64,000 nt of DNA, from positions 4,754 through 68,753 of the forward strand of contig CAJUFN010000003.1 in the NCBI GenBank assembly GCA_910585545.1. The letters run 5' to 3'. A model generated the notes under the pieces. It was given only the letters and a program-made list of their open reading frames with translations, did no database searches and was not told the origin of the DNA. Origin of the DNA: an uncultured Lachnospiraceae bacterium (GTDB taxonomy: Bacteria > Bacillota > Clostridia > Lachnospirales > Lachnospiraceae). Shown piece by piece: positions 26,631-34,892 of this stretch (the first letter of the stretch is position 1; each line of letters begins with the position of its first letter). A program made the position numbers and the translations under genes.

Positions 26631-26963
26631 TTAGTCTCCTATCATTTCATTCATATAACGAATGTTCATAACTATTTTATTGACTGCCGCTATACTTTCC
26701 AAATCCTCTGATTGGATTCCATTGGAACGAAACGCAAAATTCAAGGGAATATAATCGTCTTCCACCCCCATCAAATAAGTATCCGAACATCCAAACAGGT
26801 TGCAAATTTTTTCAATAAGCGTAACACTTAGATTTCTCGTTCCATTTTCCAATTTAGTAATCATTGACTGATCGACATCCAAATAGTTTGCTAATTGTTC
26901 CTGAGTTATTTTACTTTCTTTTCTAAGTTGTTTTAAACGAATATTTTTTGTGTTTCCATCCAT
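26631..26963 (-). CDS. XRE family regulator, module 1
   Basis: A 110-residue DNA-binding protein. The HTH spans about residues 9-63 (RLKQLRKESKITQEQLANYLDVDQSMITKLENGTR), with the cro/C1 pattern. The start at 26963 is chosen for AGGAG 8 bases upstream; longer versions start upstream of the promoter. The promoter has a TTGAAA/TATAAT pair with 17-base spacing and a small dyad between -10 and the start, fitting self-repression. It heads the three-gene unit XRE, ImmA/IrrE, PIN-like. Confidence 0.9.
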   Translation of the reverse strand: MDGNTKNIRLKQLRKESKITQEQLANYLDVDQSMITKLENGTRNLSVTLIEKICNLFGCSDTYLMGVEDDYIPLNFAFRSNGIQSEDLESIAAVNKIVMNIRYMNEMIGD

Positions 26964-26982
26964 TTTATATTCTCCTTTCAAA

Positions 26983-27034
26983 GAACACACTTCATGTTCA
27001 TTTACATTATACTCTATTATTGTCATATTTTCAA
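26983..27034 (-). promoter_or_regulatory. Promoter and candidate operator of module 1
   Basis: On the minus strand TTGAAA (27029-27034) and TATAAT (27006-27011) are 17 bases apart. A dyad GAACA-N7-TGTTC at 26983-26999 lies just downstream of -10, where an XRE repressor could block initiation. Confidence 0.7.
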
Positions 27035-27234
27035 TATTATTTCTATCCATTTTTATGACATATATTTTATCTGATGTTTACACAAGATTAATAATATCTT
27101 TTTCTTCCTACCCTGCAATAAATAAATTACAGATGATTTTCATTTTTCAAAAGTTGTAAAATCGTTGTAAGGTACGCCCCTATTATGAGGAAACCCTCAT
27201 GAAATAAGAAAATTTAGACAAAAGGGAAACTTCT

Positions 27235-27267
27235 GCCGTGGCAAATAAATAATACTTTTATTATGTT
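27235..27267 (-). pseudogene. Relic of a phosphatase gene start
   Basis: These 33 bases match 29 of 33 positions with the first eleven codons of the LMW phosphatase gene at 25211-25243, same strand. Translated they give IIKVLFICHG against MIKILFICHG, and most differences are silent or conservative, as if an older coding copy had diverged before being cut. Both sides diverge at once. The rest of the 340-base gap between the XRE promoter and the helicase gene holds nothing recognisable. Confidence 0.65.
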
Positions 27268-27390
27268 ACACAAAACTTGAAACGGTCTCTCAAGTTCACT
27301 TTCTGTTGCTTGTTCTAAATTTAATATTTTCAAACCAATTCATGTTAAATTTTCAAGGTACAAACAAAATCAGATAGTCATCTATTTCCT

Positions 27391-29865
27391 CTACTTCTCC
27401 ACATACCGCCTCCGGTAATATTCCATCGTTCGATATTCAATGATATCTTTCATCTGTTCCTTAAAAGCTTCCTGCTTAATTACCTCTGCAAGTTCATCTC
27501 GTATTGCTAACGCATATCCTTCCTTATCAATAAAGAATCCCTTGCCAGAAACTTTTAAAAACTTGATCGGCATACTTTTAGCCTTACTTAAATGCTGCTT
27601 GTCACTAATCTTCTGATATTCCTCATAAGAAACCATGTTCGGAAAATCCTTCCAGTTGGTTCCACGATTAAAGAATTTTTTCCAACTTTCCAATACTTCA
27701 TCATCTGTAACAGCGAGTCTTACATTACCTTCATTGTAGAATCCTAACAAAATTGGCATCTTATACACTTTCTGCATGTCAGTCATTTCAATCAACTGAA
27801 GGAATTCTCTTCCCATTCCGGAATAAACCTGGAGTTCTTCTTCCGACAATTCATGTATTTCATAAAGAAAATCCATGTATCGTTTAAACGGATTCTCCTT
27901 AGAATGCTTCATACAGTATTCGTAAATATCATCATCCATATTAGTAAAAAGCTCCATACGCGTCGGAACTTTTCCATCCAACAGTTCTTTTACACGATAA
28001 TATTCCTGCTTAATTCTTTCTTTGATAGATAATGACTTCTTATCCATTTCTCGAAAGAGGTCGATTAATCGCATATCAAAATCCACGATACAATCATCTG
28101 GATATTCGATTTCATAATAATCATAAGCAGTTCTTTCTCCGGCACGTGCTCCACCACTCAGTAAAAACGGTGCTCTGCCAGCCTTTTCGTAGTTTCCGAT
28201 AAAATCAAGAACATTTACATACTCTTTTCCTTTGTATGTGCGAAGGCCACGACCTAATTGTTGTAAAAAAACAGTTGGTGATTCAGTCGGTCTCAAGAAC
28301 ATAATCATATCAAGAGATGCAATATCCACACCTTCATTGAACATATCCACTGAGAAAATAACTTGTATTTCTTGATTCTTTAATTTCTCAATTGCCTGAT
28401 TTCTGTCTCCTGAAAATTCACCATTTGCATTACTATATACAGCTACGGATTTTACACCACGTTTGCAAAATTCTTTCGCCATTTCTTCTGCGTGTTTTCT
28501 TGAACTGCAGAACCCCAAAGCACGTTTAGAACGATATTTCTTGTAATATTTATAAATCAAATCGTATCGCTTAACGTTGCCAATATATTTATCATTCAAA
28601 TCCTTCTCATCGTATCGGCCTTTTACCAATCGAAGTGTCGAATAATCTGTTTCGTCGTAAATACCATAATAATGGAATGGAACTAATGCGCCTTTGTTGA
28701 TTGCTTCTTTCAAAGTAATCTCATACGGAACATTGTAATCACAAATTTCATAAATGGATTTTCCATCCATTCTTTCTGGTGTAGCAGTAAGCCCCAGCAT
28801 AAACTGTGGCTTGAAATAATTTACAATTCTCTGATATTGGTCTGTAACTGCATGATGGAATTCGTCAATCACCAGATACGTAAAATAATCTGGTGAAAAA
28901 TACTCCGCTGTCAAATATTCACTTCTACCCAGAGTTGCTACAGAAGCAAAAATCACAGACTTTTTTGTATCTTTTTGTTTTCCATAAAAGAATCCGTAAT
29001 CATCTGAATGACGTACGTTCTTAAATGACACGGCCGCCTGCTTCAAGATTTCTTCTCTATGAGCAACAAACAATACTCTTTCATACTTTTCCGAATCAAA
29101 CGCTGCTAAATATGTCTTGCCCACGCCAGTTGCGGCATGAACCAATCCACGTACAGCACCTTCCGCCCTGCTATTTTCCAAAGCACAAAGTGCCTCTATT
29201 TGAGCACCTCTTGGTTGGAATAACATTTCAACCTTTTTGTCCAAGTCTTCCTGATCGTACTTTGCGAGGTCTTTTGCAAGCGCTGGTTTATGCCAGTTCT
29301 TGGAGTATCTCGTCAGCTCTGCATCATCAATCACATACGAATGATTTTCGAATAAATCCACAAATGTTTCATAGAACAAGTTGAAATTCCGACTATCCTG
29401 TTTACTGCTAAAACGATAATTCCATTCTATTCCGGAAGTCAGTGCACTTCTAGAAATATTAGAGGATCCGATATAAATTTCACTCATATTCTCATAATGG
29501 AATATATATGATTTCGGATGGAAAGAACGCTCCTTATCGTTGTAGAAACGTAGTTCCACCTTATCGCCCAATTCCTTTTTAATAAGGAACAGAGCTGACG
29601 GTTGCGTAATTCCCAAATAATTTCCAGTTAGAATACGAATCTGGACACCACGATCCAAAGCTGCTTTTAAATCTTTCAGCAGCATTTTTACACCGGATTC
29701 CATAAGGAAAGACACAATAATATCAATCTGCTTTGCTTGAGCCATACTAAGCTTCAACTGATAAAGCAAAAATCTACTTTTATTTTTATCGCCGGTCATG
29801 ACGTCCGTTGATTCAATATGCAGTTTCTCTATTTCTAATTTTTCTTCAAAATTAGGTTGAGCCAT
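27391..29865 (-). CDS. Phospholipase-D-like nuclease/DEAD-box helicase fusion
   Basis: An 824-residue protein. The N-terminal PLD-like domain (about 15-190) has an HxK motif in SFHPKSYIFHYENMSEIYIGSSN near 112-134. A superfamily 2 helicase follows: Walker A ATGVGKT near 240, DEFHH box near 330, GLTATPER near 356, and motif VI QQLGRGLR near 535. The remaining about 270 residues resemble the DUF3427-type extension found in such proteins. PLD-helicase fusions occur in restriction-like and DNA-repair settings. GAGGAG is placed 7 bases before the ATG at 29865, inside the methyltransferase gene (31-base overlap), so the two are coupled. The pairing suggests DNA or RNA modification plus cleavage; the target is unknown. 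Confidence 0.88.
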   Translation of the reverse strand: MAQPNFEEKLEIEKLHIESTDVMTGDKNKSRFLLYQLKLSMAQAKQIDIIVSFLMESGVKMLLKDLKAALDRGVQIRILTGNYLGITQPSALFLIKKELGDKVELRFYNDKERSFHPKSYIFHYENMSEIYIGSSNISRSALTSGIEWNYRFSSKQDSRNFNLFYETFVDLFENHSYVIDDAELTRYSKNWHKPALAKDLAKYDQEDLDKKVEMLFQPRGAQIEALCALENSRAEGAVRGLVHAATGVGKTYLAAFDSEKYERVLFVAHREEILKQAAVSFKNVRHSDDYGFFYGKQKDTKKSVIFASVATLGRSEYLTAEYFSPDYFTYLVIDEFHHAVTDQYQRIVNYFKPQFMLGLTATPERMDGKSIYEICDYNVPYEITLKEAINKGALVPFHYYGIYDETDYSTLRLVKGRYDEKDLNDKYIGNVKRYDLIYKYYKKYRSKRALGFCSSRKHAEEMAKEFCKRGVKSVAVYSNANGEFSGDRNQAIEKLKNQEIQVIFSVDMFNEGVDIASLDMIMFLRPTESPTVFLQQLGRGLRTYKGKEYVNVLDFIGNYEKAGRAPFLLSGGARAGERTAYDYYEIEYPDDCIVDFDMRLIDLFREMDKKSLSIKERIKQEYYRVKELLDGKVPTRMELFTNMDDDIYEYCMKHSKENPFKRYMDFLYEIHELSEEELQVYSGMGREFLQLIEMTDMQKVYKMPILLGFYNEGNVRLAVTDDEVLESWKKFFNRGTNWKDFPNMVSYEEYQKISDKQHLSKAKSMPIKFLKVSGKGFFIDKEGYALAIRDELAEVIKQEAFKEQMKDIIEYRTMEYYRRRYVEK

Positions 29866-30431
29866 TTTTCTTCTCCTCTTCCCGGACGCACATCTGAAGT
29901 AATCCACTGTTCTTCGATTCTCAGATCCGTAACATTCTGTAATAATTTATCAAAAGTCTCTTCCGTCATATCCGTAAAATATCTTCCGTTTCTTTCTCCG
30001 GAAAACGTACCATACTTAAACGAAGTATAAATGATTCCATTTGATTTTACGGCGATTGTCATCTTTTTCATCACATCTTCTAAATCGCTGAGATTCAGAT
30101 GGAGAATGGATGAACATGCCCAGATACCATCATATTTCACTGCTTCTGATAGTTCTTGGAAACACATGTGTTTCACTTCAATACCCGTAAGTTCACTTGC
30201 CAATTTGCAAAGTTCTGCAGAGCCATCAACAGCATCTACTTGGTAACCTTGCTCCAAGAAATATTTTGTATCGCGGCCAGAACCGCAACCAAAATCAAGA
30301 ATATGTGCTCCAGCTTGCAATTTGTTCAAAAATCGATTCTGCATATGATGAAATTCCACATTAGCTGTAGTTTCTACAAATTGTTCCGCATTTTCATTAT
30401 AGTATTCAATGGTTTTATCAATCTTCCTCAT
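29835..30431 (-). CDS. Class I SAM-dependent methyltransferase
   Basis: A 198-residue methyltransferase. Motif I is ILDFGCGSGRDTKYF near residue 43, followed by the acidic VDAVDGS loop; the segment YDGIWACSSILHL near 100 is the type seen in small TehB-like enzymes. No DNA-MTase NPPY motif is seen, so the substrate is unclear (small molecule, RNA or protein). The start at 30431 has only a weak AAAGG site. Its 3' end overlaps the helicase gene by 31 bases, an arrangement that ties their expression. Confidence 0.85.
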   Translation of the reverse strand: MRKIDKTIEYYNENAEQFVETTANVEFHHMQNRFLNKLQAGAHILDFGCGSGRDTKYFLEQGYQVDAVDGSAELCKLASELTGIEVKHMCFQELSEAVKYDGIWACSSILHLNLSDLEDVMKKMTIAVKSNGIIYTSFKYGTFSGERNGRYFTDMTEETFDKLLQNVTDLRIEEQWITSDVRPGRGEEKWLNLILKKN

Positions 30432-30542
30432 TCTATTTGCCTTTCTAACTTCCCAATACTTCACTTTAACATCAATCTCTATATTATTTTTTTAGCATGC
30501 AACACCACGCCGTTTTTACAAATTACACCAATCAGATAATTT

Positions 30543-30571
30543 ATTATACAGTTTTATTTTTTCAAAGTCTA
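30543..30571 (-). promoter_or_regulatory. Candidate promoter of the methyltransferase-helicase pair
   Basis: On the minus strand TAGACT (30566-30571) and TATAAT (30543-30548) are 17 bases apart, about 110 bases before the methyltransferase start. The -35 match is only partial. Confidence 0.5.
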
Positions 30572-30611
30572 TACAGCAACAAAAATGAGAGAGAGAATCA
30601 ACATCTCTCCC

Positions 30612-30959
30612 TTATAGACTACACAGTTGAATCGAACGAGGGCTGACGCCGGAACGTTCCGCTAATTCTGCTTGAGTAAATCCATATGCTGTACGAATGC
30701 GCTTTAAATTCGTTTCAGGAAAATACTCCTTTATTTTTGAATCCACAATGGCAACAAATTTTGTGATATCCGCTTCGTGGAGCGTGTAGTACATTTTTTG
30801 CAAATCTTCAGAAGAAAGAACCTTGAAAATATCACTATACTTCCTGCCTGAATGCTCATGTACGGTAAAGAAGCAGGCAACCGAAAACAAGAAATAGACC
30901 GCCAGCACCACACTATTCCGAGCCAAAGACCAAAAGACAAGCATTGTGGAAATGTGCAT
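30612..30959 (-). pseudogene. Truncated XRE regulator with membrane segment
   Basis: A 115-codon frame with a hydrophobic helix (about 8-30) and, at its end, the start of a helix-turn-helix: LKRIRTAYGFTQAELAERSGVSPRSIQL. The expected continuation of this family (a YEQ tripeptide and further residues) is replaced by three codons and a stop, so the HTH is cut in its recognition region. Probably a broken gene. There is no clear ribosome binding site for the first ATG. Confidence 0.6.
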
Positions 30960-31098
30960 AACAGGCTATGGAATCCCTCTCATTCTTCTCTTTTTTACTT
31001 TCATGCTTTATAGTGTTTTCTGATTTGTGAAAATTGAACAATTACCGTTATACCGTTTTTTGAGAAGATGAAAATTGGGTGAAAGTTTAATTCAAGGA

Positions 31099-31147
31099 TT
31101 GACAAAATCAGATTTGCGGTTTATGATATAATTCTTGTTATATAACA
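31099..31147 (+). promoter_or_regulatory. Promoter and likely TetR operator
   Basis: TTGACA (31099-31104) and TATGAT (31122-31127) are 17 bases apart. A perfect palindrome TGTTATATAACA at 31136-31147 sits over the probable transcription start, a usual site for TetR self-repression. Confidence 0.75.
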
Positions 31148-31173
31148 TAAATTATTAAACAGGAGGAAACGCT

Positions 31174-31746
31174 ATGCCGCCAAAACCTAAAATCACAAGA
31201 GATATGGTTATTGACGCTGCATTGGAGGTAGCCCGCAAAACAGATGCGGAAAACATCAATGCACGAACAGTATCAAAAAAACTAAACTGTTCCACGCAGC
31301 CCGTTATGTATCATTTTGCAACGATTGAAAATTTAAGAAAAGCTGCTTATAAAAAAGCAGGTGAATATCATACGGAATATCTGATGAACATTCCAGAAAC
31401 ACAAGAAGATATAATGCTTGGAATCGGGTTAAATTATATCCGCTTTGCGGTAGAAGAACCTTATTTGTTCCGCTTTCTGTTTCAATCGGGGTTTGCCGCC
31501 CACAACAGCTTGCTTGAAATGGTAAATTCCGAGGAACTTATACCCGTTATTTCTGTAATGCAAGAAGAAATGGATATGAATATTGAACAAACAAAAGAGG
31601 TTTTTATAACGCTTGCGTTGTTCGTTCATGGATATGCCAGTATCATAGCCAACAATTCATTGGAGTATGATGAAAAACTTATAACAACCCATTTGGAACG
31701 GGTATGCACAGGTGCGATATTAGCGATACAGGAGGCAATGAGATGA
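31174..31746 (+). CDS. TetR/AcrR family transcriptional regulator
   Basis: A 190-residue regulator with an N-terminal TetR HTH (about residues 8-55, with ALEVARKTDAENINARTVSKKL and QPVMYHFATIENLRKAAYKKA) and a C-terminal ligand domain resembling TetR_C families with a conserved VEEPYLFRFLF stretch. AGGAGG is 7 bases before the ATG. Its last codons overlap the start of a CPBP-protease gene by 4 bases, so it likely controls that gene and itself. Confidence 0.92.
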   Translation: MPPKPKITRDMVIDAALEVARKTDAENINARTVSKKLNCSTQPVMYHFATIENLRKAAYKKAGEYHTEYLMNIPETQEDIMLGIGLNYIRFAVEEPYLFRFLFQSGFAAHNSLLEMVNSEELIPVISVMQEEMDMNIEQTKEVFITLALFVHGYASIIANNSLEYDEKLITTHLERVCTGAILAIQEAMR

Positions 31747-32501
31747 AAAAGTTATATGAGAAAAACGAGCAGACTTTTGCGATTGTATGGATAGTATTTT
31801 ATTGTGTTCTGCAATCTTTAGCAAATCCATTAAATAAAAGAATAGGGATTGATTACTCTGCAAGTGCTATTTTTTGTATTGTACAGACCATTATTCTTTT
31901 TGCCTTTATCCGAAAAAACAATTTACAGGAACGGTATGGACTTTGTAAATCACCTGTTCCTGCCCGTCGGTTTCTTTACTATGTGCCACTTTTTATCTTA
32001 GCAACAGGAAATCTTTGGAATGATGTTGCTGTCAATTATTCGCTATCGGAAACGGTTTGCCATATTGCGTGTATGCTATGCGTTGGATTTTTAGAGGAGG
32101 TGATTTTCAGAGGTTTCCTGTTTGTATCAATCGCAAAAGAGAATGTAAAATCTGCAATCATTATCTCAAGTGTAACCTTTGGTGTCGGACATTTAATAAA
32201 TTTATTTAATGGCAGCGGTATGGACTTGGCAACTAATTTGTGTCAAATTTGCTTTGCGATTGCGCTAGGCTTCTTGTTTGTAACGATTTTTTATCGTGGC
32301 GGAAGTCTGTTCCCCTGCATTATTGTCCATTCTGCTATTAACACTCTTAGCATTTTTGCAAATAAAACAGATATTACCATGGAAAAGCACCTTGTTCATG
32401 TATTCATTCTAACATTTATAACTATTGCCTATAGCTTAATCCTTACAAGAACACTTCCGAAAAATCAATGGGAAAATACGAATGATACAAGGAATAAATG
32501 A
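31743..32501 (+). CDS. CPBP family intramembrane metalloprotease
   Basis: A 252-residue membrane protein with about seven helices and the three CPBP (Abi/Rce1-like) motifs: EEVIFRGFL near residue 118, FGVGHLIN near 150 and HSAINTL near 205. Members cleave prenylated or small membrane peptides and are often linked to bacteriocin self-immunity. The ATG at 31743 overlaps the TetR stop (ATGA) and GGAGG lies 7 bases upstream. No bacteriocin precursor is seen nearby. Confidence 0.9.
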   Translation: MKKLYEKNEQTFAIVWIVFYCVLQSLANPLNKRIGIDYSASAIFCIVQTIILFAFIRKNNLQERYGLCKSPVPARRFLYYVPLFILATGNLWNDVAVNYSLSETVCHIACMLCVGFLEEVIFRGFLFVSIAKENVKSAIIISSVTFGVGHLINLFNGSGMDLATNLCQICFAIALGFLFVTIFYRGGSLFPCIIVHSAINTLSIFANKTDITMEKHLVHVFILTFITIAYSLILTRTLPKNQWENTNDTRNK

Positions 32502-32536
32502 TATGGTAAGTGTGATTTCAGAATAGGTGCGCTGCC

Positions 32537-33343
32537 CTACTCTATGTATTGTAAATCTCCGTTTCTCAACAGCTGAAACTTCCTGGCATATATTTCGTCA
32601 AATACCTTCTGGACAGATACTCCCATTCGCTGATGTCCCGATAAAGACCAGACTTTGTATTCCGTCTGGTTCTTCAAAAATGCAGACAAACGATCATAAT
32701 ACTCTTGCATTTCAGTTTTTTCATGCCCCATTTTCATTAGCTTATGGAAAACTCCCAAGATACTGATGCAATTAATAGGTTCTGTCAGACTGGCTATGCT
32801 CTGTCTTGCCTTAAAATCATCTGAGCAAAATACATATACCTGATTACTATGAATGATTTGCATCATTTGAATCAAAACGTATGTCTTTTTTTCTCCTACT
32901 CCATTCTTATGCGGAATATTATCATCACAAGCCTTTAATGCTGCCAGAAAGGTATCTACATCCTCCAAACGGTCGATGGTGCTCATAGAACCATAATATT
33001 TTTCAAAAAATCCGGCATTAAATGTTTCACAGCTTATTTTCAGTAATGTTAAGTACATATTCGTTGCTGCCATGCCGTACAATCTACTGAGTTCGTTCAC
33101 TATATCACGATCAGAATACATCTTTATTCTTCCAGCCTTGATTTTTTCTTCAAGCCAAGGATTCGGATCCGGATTTATTTGGTGTCTTGTCAGTTCTTCC
33201 TTTATCATTTCATGACAGAAAAAATCGTAATCCTCAAAATCCATAACGAGATCAGTTAATGTATGATTATCCTTATTTCTTGCCAAATGCGATTTATATA
33301 AAAAGTCTGTATCCAACAAGGCATACTTTTTGTATATTTCCAT
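32537..33343 (-). CDS. PIN-like protein, third gene of XRE-ImmA-PIN module 2
   Basis: A 268-residue protein with a PIN-like outline: YALLDTDFLYKSHL near residues 7-20, HEMIKEELTRH near 45, a central GVGEKKTYVLIQ near 150 and a late acidic strand VYVFCSDDFKARQSI near 168. It is longer than the protein of module 1 and only distantly similar. It follows the ImmA-like gene by 9 bases. The same order of three genes as module 1 supports its role as effector of a toxin-like unit. Calling it PIN rests on motif spacing only. Confidence 0.62.
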   Translation of the reverse strand: MEIYKKYALLDTDFLYKSHLARNKDNHTLTDLVMDFEDYDFFCHEMIKEELTRHQINPDPNPWLEEKIKAGRIKMYSDRDIVNELSRLYGMAATNMYLTLLKISCETFNAGFFEKYYGSMSTIDRLEDVDTFLAALKACDDNIPHKNGVGEKKTYVLIQMMQIIHSNQVYVFCSDDFKARQSIASLTEPINCISILGVFHKLMKMGHEKTEMQEYYDRLSAFLKNQTEYKVWSLSGHQRMGVSVQKVFDEIYARKFQLLRNGDLQYIE

Positions 33344-33352
33344 GGCATTACC

Positions 33353-34171
33353 TCACTGTTTGGTTAAGCGATTGACAATTTCATTTAACTTGGCCTTATC
33401 ACTTTCTAAGCGCTCATCACGAGCCGCTTCTAATTGCTCAACATCATAAATTTGTTCTGATAAGCTTCCAAATCTAATGAGATTTTTAGTAACTGCCTGC
33501 CACCTCGCAGCCTTACCGGTAAGATCAATCTGTTTGTTGATTTCTGTCTCATCAACCTGCAAAAGCTTTTTTGCTGTCTTTATATCAATTTTATCTTCTT
33601 CGAACAGTCTCAATACAACAGCCTTATAAGGGATAGCAAAAATATCCATTATTCTAAGCACTGTCTGTATCGAAGTATCCTTATATGACAAATTGTAAAC
33701 ATCCGTCTGCTCTTCAAGTCTCTCCTTCGGCGCAAGTAAAAGTGCTGCAAACGCATTCGCTTCCATATCCTCTACTTCTTTAGCTGCATCATCCAGAACA
33801 TCTGATTCTAAGATTGAACCGGATTGTAAGAGAACCGGATCATTCTCTTCCAGATAGCAATATATATGGTACAGTTCATGTGCCGCTGCAAAGATCTGCT
33901 TCGATAATGGTAAATCAGAATTAACCATCACAAACATGCGCCCTTTTCGAATAAAAGTACAGGCACATAATTCTTTATCTGCAATAGGATATCTAAGCAG
34001 ATCAAATGACATCTCATGACGGGACACATAATTTTCCAGAACATTAAAAATATCATCCTGAATGATATTATTTTTGTTATAAAGAGAATTAAAACGTGTC
34101 ACACATTCACTTATTGTTTTATATTTCTTTTTGTCCTTTATAAAAAGACTATTCTCTAAAACTTTACACAT
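33353..34171 (-). CDS. ImmA/IrrE family metallopeptidase, module 2
   Basis: A 272-residue protein with the metal site AAAHELYHIYCYL near residue 96 and a later Glu in EVEDMEANAFAALLLAPKERL near 135, the ImmA/IrrE pattern. It starts 4 bases after the XRE stop; the start at 34171 has GGGAGG 9 bases upstream, and longer versions begin inside the XRE gene without a site. Overall similarity to the module 1 enzyme is low outside the metal site, so this is not a recent duplication. Confidence 0.9.
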   Translation of the reverse strand: MCKVLENSLFIKDKKKYKTISECVTRFNSLYNKNNIIQDDIFNVLENYVSRHEMSFDLLRYPIADKELCACTFIRKGRMFVMVNSDLPLSKQIFAAAHELYHIYCYLEENDPVLLQSGSILESDVLDDAAKEVEDMEANAFAALLLAPKERLEEQTDVYNLSYKDTSIQTVLRIMDIFAIPYKAVVLRLFEEDKIDIKTAKKLLQVDETEINKQIDLTGKAARWQAVTKNLIRFGSLSEQIYDVEQLEAARDERLESDKAKLNEIVNRLTKQ

Positions 34172-34175
34172 AGGC

Positions 34176-34550
34176 TTACGCCTCCCACGGCTGCAGCATT
34201 TTCTCTGCATTTTCACGAGTGCGTGCATAGAAACAAATCATATCTGCAATCTCGTCTGCAATTTTCAGTCCTTCTTTTGCTTCTGTAGATTCTACCCTTC
34301 CCATAAATGCTTTTACTGCATTAGTCTCTGGAATAATCCCCGGAATCTTGACCAGACTTTCCATTGAAACGCCAAGAAATTCTGCAATCTTCTGCAGCTC
34401 AACCGCATTGATTACTCTGACTCCACTAAGCATCTTACTTATAATCTGCTTAGACACGCCGAGATAACCAGCCAGATCAATCTGCTTCTTCCCATTCTGT
34501 TTCATGATATTTATGATATTGTTACTGATAATCTCATTCATGTTTACCAT
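34176..34550 (-). CDS. XRE family regulator, module 2
   Basis: A 124-residue protein with an HTH at about residues 8-62 (IINIMKQNGKKQIDLAGYLGVSKQIISKMLSG) and an alpha-helical tail. GGAGG lies 8 bases before the ATG at 34550. The promoter has an 11-bp inverted repeat overlapping -35. It heads the second three-gene unit. Confidence 0.9.
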   Translation of the reverse strand: MVNMNEIISNNIINIMKQNGKKQIDLAGYLGVSKQIISKMLSGVRVINAVELQKIAEFLGVSMESLVKIPGIIPETNAVKAFMGRVESTEAKEGLKIADEIADMICFYARTRENAEKMLQPWEA

Positions 34551-34599
34551 CACAAGCACCTCCAATAATAATTGCAATGCAAATCTATTTCACACTCTT

Positions 34600-34645
34600 A
34601 TTATATTCAGAACGCTCACAAAAGTCAATATTTCATTGACTTTTG
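34600..34645 (-). promoter_or_regulatory. Promoter and operator of module 2
   Basis: On the minus strand TTGACT (34623-34628) and TATAAT (34600-34605) are 17 bases apart. The arms CAAAAGTCAAT (34619-34629) and ATTGACTTTTG (34635-34645) form a perfect 11-bp inverted repeat that includes the -35 box, a strong candidate repressor site. Confidence 0.8.
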
Positions 34646-34776
34646 CAACATTCAATCTGTTTATTGTTTTTATTTCGGCAACTTACAGAGTGGTTCAAAA
34701 TATATTATTTCTCTGTTTGACTGTTCTATACCCCCTGGACACCAATCAACAGTTATGCACCAATTTCCACTCTTCC

Positions 34777-34847
34777 CTCGCAAGATATGCTTATTTTCTC
34801 GCAAGATATCAAATCAATTTGATATTTTGCGAGAAGTATTGTATAAT
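34777..34847 (+). promoter_or_regulatory. Promoter with triple operator half-sites upstream of the AAA gene
   Basis: TTGATA (34819-34824) and TATAAT (34842-34847) are 17 bases apart. The half-site CTCGCAAGATAT occurs twice in direct orientation (34777-34788, 34798-34809) and once inverted (34822-34833). The inner pair makes a 19-bp-arm dyad at 34796-34835 that covers -35. The gene product has its own N-terminal HTH, a possible binder. Confidence 0.8.
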
Positions 34848-34892
34848 ATGCGAAATAGATGTTAATTATATTACTGATTGGAGTTGATAATA

